Shown piece by piece: positions 1 through 11,675 of a stretch of 64,000 bases of DNA; the stretch's first letter is position 1; each line of letters opens with the position of its first letter. A program made the position numbers and the translations under genes. This DNA comes from Butyriboletus loyo (lineage: Eukaryota; Basidiomycota; Agaricomycetes; Boletales; Boletaceae): positions 434,001 through 498,000 of the forward strand of contig JBBPSI010000002.1 in the NCBI GenBank assembly GCA_038093515.1, given 5' to 3'. Under the pieces are notes generated by a model. The model made no database searches. It saw only the letters and a list, made by a program, of their open reading frames with translations, and was not told the origin of the DNA.

Positions 1-401
1 AGTATTGTTCGTTTGGATACAAGCCAAACATACTAGGATGAAGCAGCAAAAAGCGGTGAGGAATCACGCGTAAATGCGGCGAGTGTTGTGCATTGATGTT
101 GAAATATTTTTATTATAGTCCGAGTTCAATACAGAAATACCTAGCCGCTGCCAAAAGCAAGCCCAGTCTAGAGTTGAAGTGTAAGAGATAAATGGCGATC
201 ACAATTTTATTCCCTACCGCGGAGGAGACAACTACATTCATGCCTTTCAAGAAAACACGTGAGTGATGGGAGAAAGTTGTTGATTCGAAAAAGAATCGAG
301 TGTACGAGAATGAACCAGGGAATGAGTGCGATGGACAACAATGACAAAACAACGGAACATGCAATGACTACATTACAGGCTGGATGCTGGGCGCGATGGT
401 A
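1..401. other. no supportable gene
   Basis: Left edge of the window up to the stop codon of CKS1. Short open frames occur on both strands, but none carries a recognisable domain or a convincing start. It probably holds the CKS1 3' untranslated region and part of an intergenic spacer. Confidence 0.5.
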
Positions 402-844
402 TTACTTCTTCCTGGGGTTGGCCCTGGCAACAGCCGGTTGTGGTTGTGCAGGTGGCACGTAGTTTTTAGGACGACGGAAAAGGAGGACATGGGGTTCTGG
501 GGCTGCGACTCTGAATGAGAAGCCTCAAAGCAAAAGAGAGGACAGGTCAAACCATGAACTTCATAATGTTGCCACCCTAGGCTTTGAGTGATACCAATCC
601 CCCTCCACTCTGCTTCTGCGAGGAGGCGAAGTGTACCTTCCTTCTCGTCAAAGAGCTCCTTTGGTACCAACTTCAAAAGAGGTTTCGGTAATATAACGTG
701 GCGGTATTCATAATGATCGTCTGAGTATCTGTCGGAATAGTGTATCCTGTGGGTTGTCATCAGTCGTCTGGTCTGGGATAATCTGGCGACGACCTACTTC
801 TCAATGTACTCCTCAAGCTTGTTGGTAGTCGCGCGGTCTGCCAT
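402..844 (-). CDS. CKS1: cyclin-dependent kinase regulatory subunit (Cks1/Suc1)
   Basis: Small adaptor that binds cyclin-dependent kinases and phosphorylated substrates in cell-cycle control. Three exons can be joined: 844-798, 746-553 and 502-402, with introns of 51 and 50 bases, giving 113 residues. The protein starts [16 protein letters not shown] and then shows the Cks core: [48 protein letters not shown] and, after the last splice, [11 protein letters not shown]. These cover the anion-binding Arg/Trp residues and the hinge. The start at 844 was chosen because splicing exon 1 restores the conserved EKIHYS junction exactly; an ATG at 760 lies inside the first intron. A short Pro/Gln/Ala-rich tail follows the core, as in other fungal Cks1 proteins. 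The gene diverges from the MER3 helicase gene. Family assignment is very secure. Confidence 0.95.
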
Positions 845-1054
845 CTTCCCGGACAGCGGATATATGCAGATTGAAGAGATGCTGGATGTTTGAATGGAAC
901 CTTGCTCGTTGACCGTCAGTACTTCGGACAACGCGATTGAATCAGGATCTCACACAATGACGTGACTGCGCGTCTGTGACAAATGTCACACTGCTCTGCG
1001 GAAGGGTTCAGGGGTGTCGCGTGTGGAGTCCGACGCGTTTTGTTCTCAACTATC
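845..1054. promoter_or_regulatory. shared promoter region between CKS1 and MER3
   Basis: The 210 bases between the start codons of the divergent CKS1 and MER3 genes. Both promoters and both 5' untranslated regions must fit here. No TATA box or known operator was recognised, so this call rests on gene layout only. Confidence 0.45.
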
Positions 1055-4000
1055 ATGGAACACAATAATTGGTCTTTTAGGAATTGGGTCCCGGGGCAGA
1101 ACAATTATTTTAGACCCCATGAAGATGGATTCAATACAGGACGGTTTTTATCTCCAACTCCAGAGTCGCCGGATGCTTTGCGCATTCATCGCGAACTCCC
1201 TGATCTTTGGAACAATATTGGTGACTATATGCGTCTCACTTGCCTCGCGTCTCATTATATGCTGCATCAGAACCGTCACCGTCACCGCCAGCATTTCAGG
1301 GAGCGAGTTATGCTCACTCCCCGTTACCTTCTGTGAGACATTACAGTGACGGACATGGTCACAGTGAGGTACGTATTTTCGGTTCTCCCCGGCGACCATT
1401 TAGCCATACCCCATCGCATGAGAAGCACGGTAAGCGCTTGTTCCATTTTACGTTCCCTGCCTCCGACCTTTCTATCCGACAGAACATTCCAGCTATAATA
1501 CACGTTTGGATCGTTTAGAGATGTCGGCGTTGCATCACCCAATCAACTTGGATCAGTATCCTTCTCGGTTACCCCGTCCAACCAGCCCAGACGAACATAC
1601 CCCCGAGTACCATGTCACCTCTAGCAGTGAGGATACTACACGAAATCGATTTGGGTGGAGACTACGTCCCGTTTCCGAATTGGGTACGTCAACAAGGATT
1701 AATTATTCATTTCTCATTAATTGTCGATCCCAGCTGACAGGTTCCGTGGGGTATTCAAATTCGGCGTATTCAATGCGATACAATCTGCGTGTTTTGATAA
1801 GGTTCGAGTCTGTTTACATGAGCGAGATGGAATATTAGTGCTTCACTGCTTTCTGTAGGTCCTACATTCAGACGAAAATCTGGTAATTATACCCCTAAAT
1901 GATCTGGTTTCGTCACTGAAAAGTTCTCAGATTATCAGTGGTTGGTTCCGTGACTTGTGCATTGTCCATGACCCCCTAACTCCTGTCAGCGCCTACTGGA
2001 AGTGGAAAGACTGTTCTTTTCGAGCTGAGCATGATTCGAATGCTGACACGATGCACGAACGATGCGCGATCTGCTAAATGTGTTTATGTTGCACCAACGA
2101 AGGTCAGGCTTTCTTTCTCGACTTGAAATCTAAGCTCACGAAGGTTTTCAGGCATTATGCGCCGAGAAGCATAATGAATGGATCGCAAAATTTGGAGGAC
2201 TTGGTGTTAAGTGTAGGCATCTTGCAAGTGCCAAGGCTATATTAATGATCGACTTCTATCCCCGTCAGGTTGCGAATTAACTGGTGATACGCTTCTGTTA
2301 GGAAGAGGAATTTGGGGCGATGCGAAAAGTTCAGACATAATGTGCGTGTCAGACAAGTCCTGCTGATGAATTTATTGACATGTCGCTCTCACAGCGTAAC
2401 AACAGTGAGGTGTTATACTCCTTTTGTTTCTGGGTGTCGATATATATCATTTCAGGCTGAAAAGTGGGATAGCTTGACGCGAAATTGGTGCGTTTCCCCC
2501 GTTCTCGGAGCAACTTTTGCGATGACCAGTGGGTCAGGGCTGGTCATTCTGGGATACTATCCCAGGTCAAGTTATTTCTCGTGGACGAGGTACGTCGATC
2601 ACATTGCCTGAGGAAAGCATATAGATCGTTCATGTCATATGCAGGTCCACGTCCTGAATGAATCACGCGGAAGCACTCTGGAAGTCATAATTTCCCGTAT
2701 GAAAGCACGTGCATCCGGCATCCGATTTCTTCTTATTTCCGCTACTGTTCCGAATGTGGAAGATGTTGCGTGTTGGATTGGGAGTAGGGACAACAGTGAC
2801 CAGCCTGCTAGAATATTCCAGGTTTGATTTACCTCCCCGTGGTTGTAGTCTTCTAACAAGTAATTGCAGTTCGGTGAAGAATTCCGGCCCTGCAAACTTA
2901 CGAAATTCGTCTATGGTGTGGCAAAACCCAAAGGCCAGAATGATTTTGCATATGCCCGTACCCTCGACTTGCGCTTGTTCCCCGTAATACAGCAGCACTC
3001 AACCAACAGGCCGATCCTTGTCTTCTGTCCCACTAGGAGAGGTATGCGAGACTCTATGACCTTTCACACAAAGCGAGCTTACTCGCTTGATGTCATACAC
3101 AGGCACACTGAATACAGCCAAACAGTTAGCGAAGGATTATGAACAGGCCATGAAGGGCAAAAATAATCTACCGTGGTCACCTCCTACACGGTATGCTTTA
3201 TCCATTTCCCACGATTCTCTGTCCAACTCCGTTCAGTATCGATCAGAAGTTTCATGATAAGGAGTTGGCTGGTGCGCCTACGTAGCTGGTGGATGCTGAG
3301 TGAAACCTGACAACGTGATAGCTCTTGCATCGGTGGGAATCGCAATTCATCACGCCGGCCTGAATACAGACGATAGGAAAGCCGTGGAAGAGTTATATTT
3401 ACGAAAAGCCTTGCGCGTCCTAGTCGCTACATCTGTATGGGATTTCTTCTATTCACACTTACTGTTCTCACTCTCCCGTAGACCCTGGCGGTTGGCGTTA
3501 ATTTGCGTAAGTTCGGTATTACCAGCGATGTTAACACCTCACCATCATCAAGCCGCCCAATTGGTTGTCATCAAGGGTGTCAAATTGTACCAGAATGGAG
3601 AGATGAGAGAGTACTCGGATCTCGATATCATGCAGATGATGGGCCGAGCGGTAAGTTTGCCTCTCTCGATTCCGTGGTCAGACTCAAGTTCTCGTCAATT
3701 TAGGGGCGACCTCAATTTGGTACGTAGTTTTCTGTCTGCCCGTATTCGCTGACGCGGCATTTTAGATGACGAGGGAATTGCGATAATCCTGTGCGAACCA
3801 GAACTGGAACATAAATATCGAACACTCGCCCAGGGAAACACCACTCTGGAGAGTAGCCTTCATCAAAACCTCGCAGAACACCTAAATTCAGAAATTGGAC
3901 TGGGAACTATATCAACTGTCAAGAATGCAAAAGACTGGCTTCAACATTCTTTTCTCTTTCGTCGTATCCAAAAAAATCCTCGTCACTACGATATCGGCAA

Positions 4001-7000
4001 AGACGAAAACCAGACCTGGAAAGAGAAAGTCGATGAGATTGTCATGCAAGGCATAATCAGTTTACGCGACACGCAGTTGATTGCGTATAATGAAAAAGAC
4101 GGGAAGCTTTCTTCGACGGAGTACGGCGATGTTATGAGCAAGGTAAGAGTGTTCAGGCTTTGTGATGTTCTGTAGTGATGTTCCTAGTTTTACATTCGGC
4201 AAACAACCGTACGTGCTCTCAGTCAGTTTACCCCGACTCTTGAGCCTTATTCTGGTGGAAGATGCGAGCAATACTCAACTTGCCTTATTCAACCACCATG
4301 CGCGAAATTGTGAGAGGCTTACAAAGTGAAGTAATTTACATTCTGAAAATGTCTAGCTTGAACTTGTATCCGTTTCCGAAGAGTGAGTAACATACCCTCT
4401 GGCCCTTCTAGGCTGATACTCGTTGTAGGGTTTCGGAACTGAAGCTGCGTAGCGGGGAGAAGCCAGTCTGTAGCAAAGTTGCCCGTCACAAACTCGATGT
4501 ACTCAATTGCTTTCAGATGTACGAGAAGATTCGCCGTCATAGCGATATTCGATTTCTTCCCAAGAAGATAGTCGGTACGAGCGACAAGATATTTTTATTG
4601 GTCCAAGTAAGAATCTCGTTTTCGAAGTGGTCACAATTTATTAGAAACACTGCAGGCAATCCTTGCCGGCCTTCCACTCAACAGCACTGAATTCAAATCC
4701 ACAGAAGGCCAGCCATACCTTGAAGCCGTCACCATATTCCGCCACGCAGCACGCATCGTAACAGGTGAGTGGTCACAGCACACAAGGCAGCATACGAGGT
4801 CATTACTCACTGCGCTTCAGCTGTAGCAGAGGTTGCTATTATCAACCAGAGTGGAGCACAGCTTAAACACGCACTCGAACTGCAAGTTTTGTATAAGCCT
4901 TTGGTAAACCCCGCATTGCTCACGGGTTGGCTCATAGAGTACGTTGTTTCCATGCAAAAGCATGGGAGGACAGGCCAATGGTCCTCAGACAGATTGAGCA
5001 CATTGGCGAAAAATCGTAAGTGATAACGCAGACCCAAGCTCACTGTAATCTAACCCCGTAACAGAGTAAAGGTAGACATCGAATGACTTCTCAAAATTGG
5101 AAACTGACTGCACTAGGTGCTGGCTGAGAACGGGGTTACGTCAATCCAAAAACTGTTGCAGACGTCTTCGCTTCGAATTGAGGAGGTGAAATTCCCTTCC
5201 TGCGGTCGTCTGTTATCGCTGATAATCCTCAGCTTTTAAACCGCCGTCCCCCGTTTGGTTTCGAAGTCCTGGCTGCCGCAAACGAATTCCCAAGGTATTA
5301 TCTAGACATCAAAGAACTCAAGTCTATCCACAGTGATGGAAATTCGCCTGTGGAAGTGGAGTTTGTTGTTCAGTGTGGTCTCACTTTCAGCGACTCAGCG
5401 CTTCAAAGAGTTAAAAAGCCCAAGTGGGCTAAAACTGAGATGACAATTCTTCTCATAGTGACATCCGATATGGCCTTTATTGACTTCCGGCGCATCGTGT
5501 GAGAGGTTCACCCTATCTCTTTTGATCAAGTACTGATCTCGTTTTTCGATATAAGCACAAAGGCACTCAAAGAGAGGAAAGAATTTACCCTCACAACACA
5601 ACTCACGAAGCCAAGCCAATTGATTAACGTGTACATTGCTTCTGTATTCAACTTTTTCCCTCTTTTTCCGGTCCCAAGCAGCTTATGAATACATAGGAAA
5701 AATTCGCTGGCGTCACCATTGCTCGGACGTTGGCGCCAAGTGTTCCACCGGACAAGTATCCAACACTGGAAACTCGACCATTAACATCAATAGTGCGTTC
5801 GCTATTATGTATGTCCGTTATCGAGACATTCATGCAATCAAGGAAATGGACTTGCAAGGACTCGAGGACATTCCTGACTTCTGGGACATTGACTTAGACG
5901 ATGATGATGAGATTCTAGATTCCCACACGTCGGAATTCGCGAAACGTCGTGGTAGGTTTATGGTCTGAAGGGGACGTCCATTGAATTGTATTTTTTTGGT
6001 ATAGATGATAACGCATCTGAAGCGCAACAACCTCAGTCGAATCCACCTATAAAGCAACAGGTAGAACGAGACCCGAGAAAACGTCCGGATGGGAAATACG
6101 AGTGAGTTCGCCTTCATTCAATTTGGTATATGATCTGGTATCCTTGCCAAGGTGCAATCATGCTTGCAAGGACAAGTTCAAGTGTCGCCATTACTGGTGC
6201 GTTGTCACTGAGTCCTTCAATCGCTAAACCCCGTCACAGTTGCCAGGAGGGATTACTAGAGCCCCCACGTGCGACGAAGAAGAGACAGCAAGTAAAGGCA
6301 CATGATTCCGACGCAAAACGCGTCCCTGGGTCACGAGGTGCCCTCGCAACGAAGTCGTTACAGGACGAGCAGAAATGGCAGGCCGAACCAATTCAAATTG
6401 TACAGGAAACTCGGACCAAGCCTGCTAAACGGAACACTATCGCCCAGCAATCAGACAAGATGCATGAGAATGCCAATATTGCCCGCAACCTTCGCCCCAT
6501 CGGGCCGAACTTGGAGATGCTCAACCATCCGAAAAAGTCACGGAGCGACAAAACAGTGCCAAATTTCGACTTCAAGTTGATGTCATTGAAACGCTCACGG
6601 TCGCCTACCCCGACGGAACGAACAATAACAGATGAATGCTGTGACGAACTCCCGTTAATCTCCGAGGTCCGGGAGAAAGACAATGCGACATCAGAAATTG
6701 ATCTTGTTGAAGCCGAGGGATGCGAAGTCCCCCCACCAAAACGGAGCAGAACGAACGTTGCCGCGGATTCATTGGGACCATCCTCTTCGCACAAGAAGGT
6801 TCATCACATCTCGTCTGTTTCTCCACACTGATGGATGTTAGGCCATCTCACGCGAAAAATTCCGAGTGTCTACTGCGTTTTCCAAGACACAATTGTTTCT
6901 CCCTGGCTCTAATGACGAAGACACAGCGGACCGCTGTGACAACCACTCTGCAAACAAGAACCCAACTTCTTACCTTGATGAAAGCCGCTGCGATGCCGCT

Positions 7001-7420
7001 CCCGATCCTACCGTCCGTCAATCCTCTGCGAACGATTGGAACGCCATTCAACCACCCTCTAGCCAATGGACCAGAGACAATGCAAGCGTGCTTTGCGACG
7101 GTTTCGGCGTGACTCCACATAGAAGCACTCGAGGGTCTCCCCCGTCAAGCATAAGAAGAAACGATTCTTGCGCACTTTCTCCTTCGAGGATCAGAAGTTT
7201 CATACAGCGTTCCCGGTTACACGCCCAAAATCATTCAGCGACCAGTGATTCCACAATTGATCCATGCCTTCTTGCTTCGCATGGAAGAGAAATTCCTGTC
7301 ATCGACGGCATCAATTCACAAACCTCCGTCGATACCAGGGACTTGAATGACGACCATGATCCTCTTATAGAATTTGATCGTTGGCTTGCGAGTGGAGCTG
7401 TGGAGATAACTCCAGACTGA
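1055..7420 (+). CDS. MER3: MER3/HFM1-type ATP-dependent DNA helicase (meiotic crossover)
   Basis: Superfamily 2 Ski2-like helicase that promotes meiotic crossovers in the ZMM pathway. Many exons. In order: a low-complexity N-terminus (start ATG 1055, exon 2 from about 1251, exon 3 from about 1519); Walker A APTGSGKT at 1989-2012; VTT before EKWD; a Walker B VDEVH motif split by the intron 2590-2644; LLISATVPNVEDVACWIG (motif III region); FCPTRRG; VGIAIHHAGL; DIMQMMGRAGRPQFDDEG (motif VI); then a winged-helix/Sec63 part with the helix-hairpin-helix IGEKSVKVLAENGVTS. Near 6153 a CNHACKDKFKCRHYCC zinc-binding motif, typical of HFM1, is completed by splicing. The long polar C-terminus either stops at 6831 or, after a 43-base intron (6799-6841), runs to 7420; I prefer the latter. 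The junction between the exon at 1859 and the one carrying Walker A is off by one base (see findings). Brr2 and Slh1 are excluded by the single helicase cassette and the zinc motif. Confidence 0.9.
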
Positions 7421-8231
7421 AGTCCTTTTTCTTTTTGGTGTGTCGGAACAGGCAGAAAGTTAGCAATCCTGTATTTGCTTCTCGCCAATGTTCTGTTTCG
7501 ATTATGGAATGTTGTCGCTCTAGTGATATTTTCTTTCTCCAACTGGTTGTAGAACATCACGGCAATCCAAGAATTTTCTGGTCTAGGGGTCCAACTTGAA
7601 TTATCCAAATTTAGCAGTTTTGATAGATCATTGCGGGTGTGATATGGCATGGGAAATCCCATATTTATCTAATGGACTTACAGTACATTACTAAATACGG
7701 AAATACTATAAACTTTTGCACCAGTTGGTGCCCCGCTTATTACGCTCGCTTCCTTTAGTAGTACACCTCAGTCATTTCGCTACCACGACTGAGCCATAGC
7801 TCACTCCATTACATTTACTCACTGATTAGGCTGCGAATCGATGGCCCACGTTACAGCGACGGAGAAGAAGAAGAAGCCAGCAGGCTGTTAAAACTGAATT
7901 CTTCCTGGCCAGGGCCATTGACAGAACATCACTGGTCGCTTGATCACGTCACGACCAGGTTGGCGCTCTTCAATGTTCACTGCAAGGTAGCAATTAAGTT
8001 TATACACGTAACGACGGATCGGACGGATCGGGATAACGATCTCGCAATCATGAGTGCATGGCTCATCTTACTCCCGGTCGCTAGGCCTGTCAACCAATCA
8101 ATACGAACGCTGAACCCTACCCGCCGTTTCGATCCCTTGCACCCACGGTGGCATGCCTGCAGGGTCTTCACGCTCGTCTCTGCACCAGATAAGTGACGCT
8201 TCAGGATCGCCACCACCATCTCGCCCACAGC
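7421..8231. other. intergenic, no supportable gene
   Basis: About 0.8 kb between MER3 and the first MFS transporter. It should contain the MER3 terminator and the transporter promoter. Its last 120 bases or so, upstream of the transporter ATG, are clearly similar to the 5' part of the decayed copy at about 10,953-11,090. No RNA gene was recognised. Confidence 0.5.
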
Positions 8232-10239
8232 ATGCCCTCGAGCGTATCTTCGATCCGGACTGCGACAGAAATTCCACCGCGCGCAGCTATTTCAGATACT
8301 AAGGAGGACTTGGACAAAGCTCAAGCTGACCTCGTACAGTTTCCCGAAGGGGGTGCTGCAGCATGGCGCACAGTCGTTGGCGCGTGAGTGTTCGCCGTTT
8401 CCTCTGAGCGTTACGGATTATTGATTTGCTAGCACATCAGAGCGCTAGTCCAGTTCTGCGGCTTCGGGTAGGCGTGATCATTTGGTTTTGCAAGCGATGC
8501 GCGTACTCACTTGAAACAGATACACCTCATCGTTTGGCGTTTATCAAGGTAGGGCCCCTTGTGAACCCTTCGTGGTCATGTATTGATAGTTGCAGAATTT
8601 TACACCCTCCATTATCTAACGAATGAGTCCACGTCGGCGATATCGTACGTCTCGTCTACAACTTTGTGTGGGTGCGAACAAACCTGCTTGATAGTTGGAT
8701 AGGAAGCATCAACGCCTTTTTCATTGCTAGTTTCGGCCTTGTTGCAGGTATACTCTATGATCGGGGTTACTTGTATGTCCCAACCATCTCGTGCGTTGCC
8801 AAAGCATTACATGCTAATATTACCAAGCTACCATCTGCTAATTGCAGGATCGTTGCTACAGTCATTCGCCTTGTTCATGCTCTCGCTTACCCAACCGGGC
8901 CACTATTATCAGGTCCGTCGTCTCTCTAGCAAGATATCGTGTGTTCACTCCACCGACTTGGAATAACAGATCTTTCTTGTCCAAGGGATCGGCCTCGGAA
9001 TCGCCCAGGGGCTTGTGTATGTCCCGACAATGGCAGTGGTATCCCACTATTTCAGCCAACGTCGTACGCTTGCAATGAGCCTTGTCGCCTCTGGATCCTC
9101 ATTTGGCGCAATCATACACCCCATCATGCTGAACAACTTGTTTAATCGGAACGTAGGCTTTGCCAACGGTGTACGGATAAGCGCTGCGTTTGTCAGCGTC
9201 CTGCTTCTTATCGCCTGTATCCTTATTCGCACGCGGTTGGAGCCACCTAAACATCCTGCAAATTACTTGACCGTCGGAAGGGGTATCATCCACGATGCGC
9301 CTTTTTGTATCATGGGCATCGGGTAGGTGTTTTTTCCACATACCACGGCTGTCCGATGTGTGATCCTACCGATACGGCAGGTTGCTATGCTTTCAGATCG
9401 GTTTCTATTTCCCACTCTTTTACTTGCAATTGGATTCCGTCCAGCATGGAAATTCAGAGACGTTCTCGTTCTACTCAGTACGTGACCTGCTATTACACAC
9501 ACGAGCAACTTCATACCTGACTGATCTCTTACCCATCCAGTTAGTAATTTTGAATGGGGGAAGCTTGATAGGTCGATTGTCTACCGGATTCATCGCACCC
9601 CGCGTTGGTGTGCCCAGGCTCATGATCATATCGACCGCCACATGCGGAATTCTCATTCTCGGCATGATTGGTCTGAGCAGCACCCCAACGATCGTGGTAA
9701 TCGGAATGATTTATGGTTATTTTGCTGGCGTTTGTCAGTTTTTTCTTGTCCCATTTCGTAGGGTCGGACGGATCAAACTGAATGACGTCCGTTGGCAGAT
9801 ATCGCATTGTTGTCGCCTCTTATGGCCCTCCTTACGAGTGATCTCTCGGAACTCGGGTTCGTTGATCCATCCATACGTCCGGCTGTTGAGGTATCGAATA
9901 CTCATACAACTGATGATTCAGTGCTCGCATGGGAATTGGGATGACAGTCACTGGCACTGGTAGTCTCCTTGGTACGCCTTCGACCGTGAAATATCTCACA
10001 CCATCACTTGACACGTGTTGATAGGCGGTCCTGTCTCGGGTGCGCTGCTAACCTCGCAATACAAGTGGTGGCAACCCTCGCTCTTCAGCGGGGTATGATC
10101 TCGTTGATCCATCCAACGATTGAATGTACTGACACGATTTGGTAGCTGATTGCGCTCACTGGGTGTTTGTTGTTGATGATGATGCAACTCGCGCTGACAC
10201 GTCGTTGGAAACGGTCGACTGGGAGACAAGAGGCTTAGC
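8232..10239 (+). CDS. MFS transporter, monocarboxylate transporter-like (MCH/SLC16 type)
   Basis: Twelve-helix plasma-membrane carrier of the monocarboxylate porter branch of the major facilitator superfamily; the substrate is unknown. Translation starts at 8232 (MPSSVSSIRTATE) and about ten short introns can be removed. The N-terminal loop carries the family signature FPEGGAAAWRTVVGA followed by QFCGFGYTSSFGVYQEFY. Later parts include GIGLGIAQGLVYVPTMAVVSHYF, SLVASGSSFGAIIHPIM, the second-half signature ILNGGSLIGRLSTGFIAPR and the typical LMALLTSDLSELG. The last exon reads LIALTGCLLLMMMQLALTRRW and stops at 10239. The reading frame stays open through all inferred splices, so the gene looks intact. 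A decayed partial copy lies immediately downstream. Mch-type transporters of yeast are homologous but do not all carry monocarboxylates, so no substrate is claimed. Confidence 0.85.
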
Positions 10240-10952
10240 GGGTCGTGATGGGTAATGCGGGGCAAAATTATGTTGCTGGAAACTGCTGGCAAGCAAGGTC
10301 TCTTTGACTGCAGATTGGACAACTGTCTATCGTACAGTCTAAAATTTCATGTGTAGAATCCGACGACTTATGCAACGCGGAGTCAAGCGCTCTAAGGCGA
10401 CATCACTGGAGTCCATCATACTCGTTTTTTTGGCGCAACGAATTTATCAGCTGCAAACTAAAAATGACGAAGAACATATCTTGTTCCTCTTTTTCAACGA
10501 GAGAATGACACTCTTATAGTCTAATCGCGGGTTCGATCGCACACTCACTCTCGCTTCCACGCGTCGGTGACTTGATGGCGTAGTCCTGATCAGCGTCCTG
10601 GCAGTCTCAGAGCCCAAACGTATACCCTCTCCAAGTATTTTACACGTCGTGTTGCCAGCAGCGTGACACGCAATCGCCATTGAGTCCGGGTATGAGCCCG
10701 TATGCTGGATCTCAAGGTCTCTATATCACCTCAACCTCTTGCGTTTGGTTCATCTTGCTACCCGAATGGTGGGCCATCGTGAGATGGCAACTCCTACTTT
10801 ACTTCAAGTTCACGCAACGATTACAAAAACCACAAGCTTGGTATGTTGTACACCAACTCATAATTGAACGATAGTGAGCCCAAGTGGCGGATGGCATCCT
10901 TGTCGCCGAGGAGCCAATGGTTCATCATGATCATGGTCGCCTGCCATCTAGA
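10240..10952. other. intergenic, no supportable gene
   Basis: Spacer between the intact MFS transporter and its decayed copy. No coding frame with a recognisable domain was found. Bases just before 10,953 show weak further similarity to the upstream region of the intact gene, so the duplication may begin slightly earlier than marked. Confidence 0.45.
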
Positions 10953-11480
10953 CGCTGAACCCTACTACCCTTGACACCCTTTGCATCCACGGTAGCTCGC
11001 CTGCGTGGTCTTTGCACTCGTCTCAACGGCGAACAGATGACGCTTCAGGATCGCCACCACGATCTTGCCACAGCAGGTCATAGAATACGCGCGAGCGTAT
11101 CTTCGACAAACACTGGCAGAAATTCCACCGCGTGATTTCAGATGCCGAGGAAGACTTGGACAACGCTAAAGCCGACCTTGGCAGATCGCTATGCATTGAG
11201 ATCGGTTTCTGTTTTCCGCTCTTTTACTTGCAGTTGGATTCCGTCCAGATCGAACTGAACACTGTTCATCGGTAGATGTTGCGTTGCTATCACCCCTCAT
11301 GGTCCTCCTTACTATGACCTCTCGGAACTCGGGTTCGTTGGTTTCATACGTCCGGCTGTTCAGGTACTGGATGTTCATACAACCAATGCATTCAGTGCTC
11401 GCTTGGGAATGGGGATGATATTCATCGGCATCGGCAATCTTCTCGGTGCGTCCTTGGCCGGAATCATTACATGCCACCCA
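10953..11480 (+). pseudogene. decayed, internally deleted copy of the upstream MFS transporter
   Basis: Three blocks align in order with the intact gene. 10953-11179 matches the promoter plus exon 1 region (about 8109-8334). 11180-11248 matches about 9376-9444 (intron end plus the IGFYFPLFYLQLDSVQ exon). 11249 to about 11470 matches about 9772-9980 (intron end plus the LMALLTSDLSELG exon and beyond). Everything between these blocks is missing. The copy keeps intron sequence, so it arose by DNA duplication and not from mRNA. It is broken: the ATG region is altered, bases are missing in exon 1, and a one-base deletion sits in the segment matching LTSDLSEL. Its 3' edge fades out about 200 bases before the end of TIM54. 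Confidence 0.8.
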
Positions 11481-11675
11481 CTGGCAAATACTTGGTTGGC
11501 TTCGGAAACAGTTCAGTGTCAAAGTCTATTGTAAGTGTTGTAGGTATTGTCGTCGAAGGTCCGAAGCACGATAGTTGGGATGAAGTATTGATAAGGTAAA
11601 TAGCATACTATAACTGACTGGCGCCAATCTATAGCATTGGTCCAAACATTGGCAGGTGATTCATCGTCCTTGACT

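Noticed and set aside
7860..7880. GAA-rich microsatellite-like tract
   Set aside because: Only four to five imperfect units; too short to call a repeat.
10500..10560. tRNA-like string GGGTTCGATCGC
   Set aside because: It resembles a T-loop, but the T-stem does not pair, and no D-arm, anticodon stem or acceptor stem could be built on either strand.
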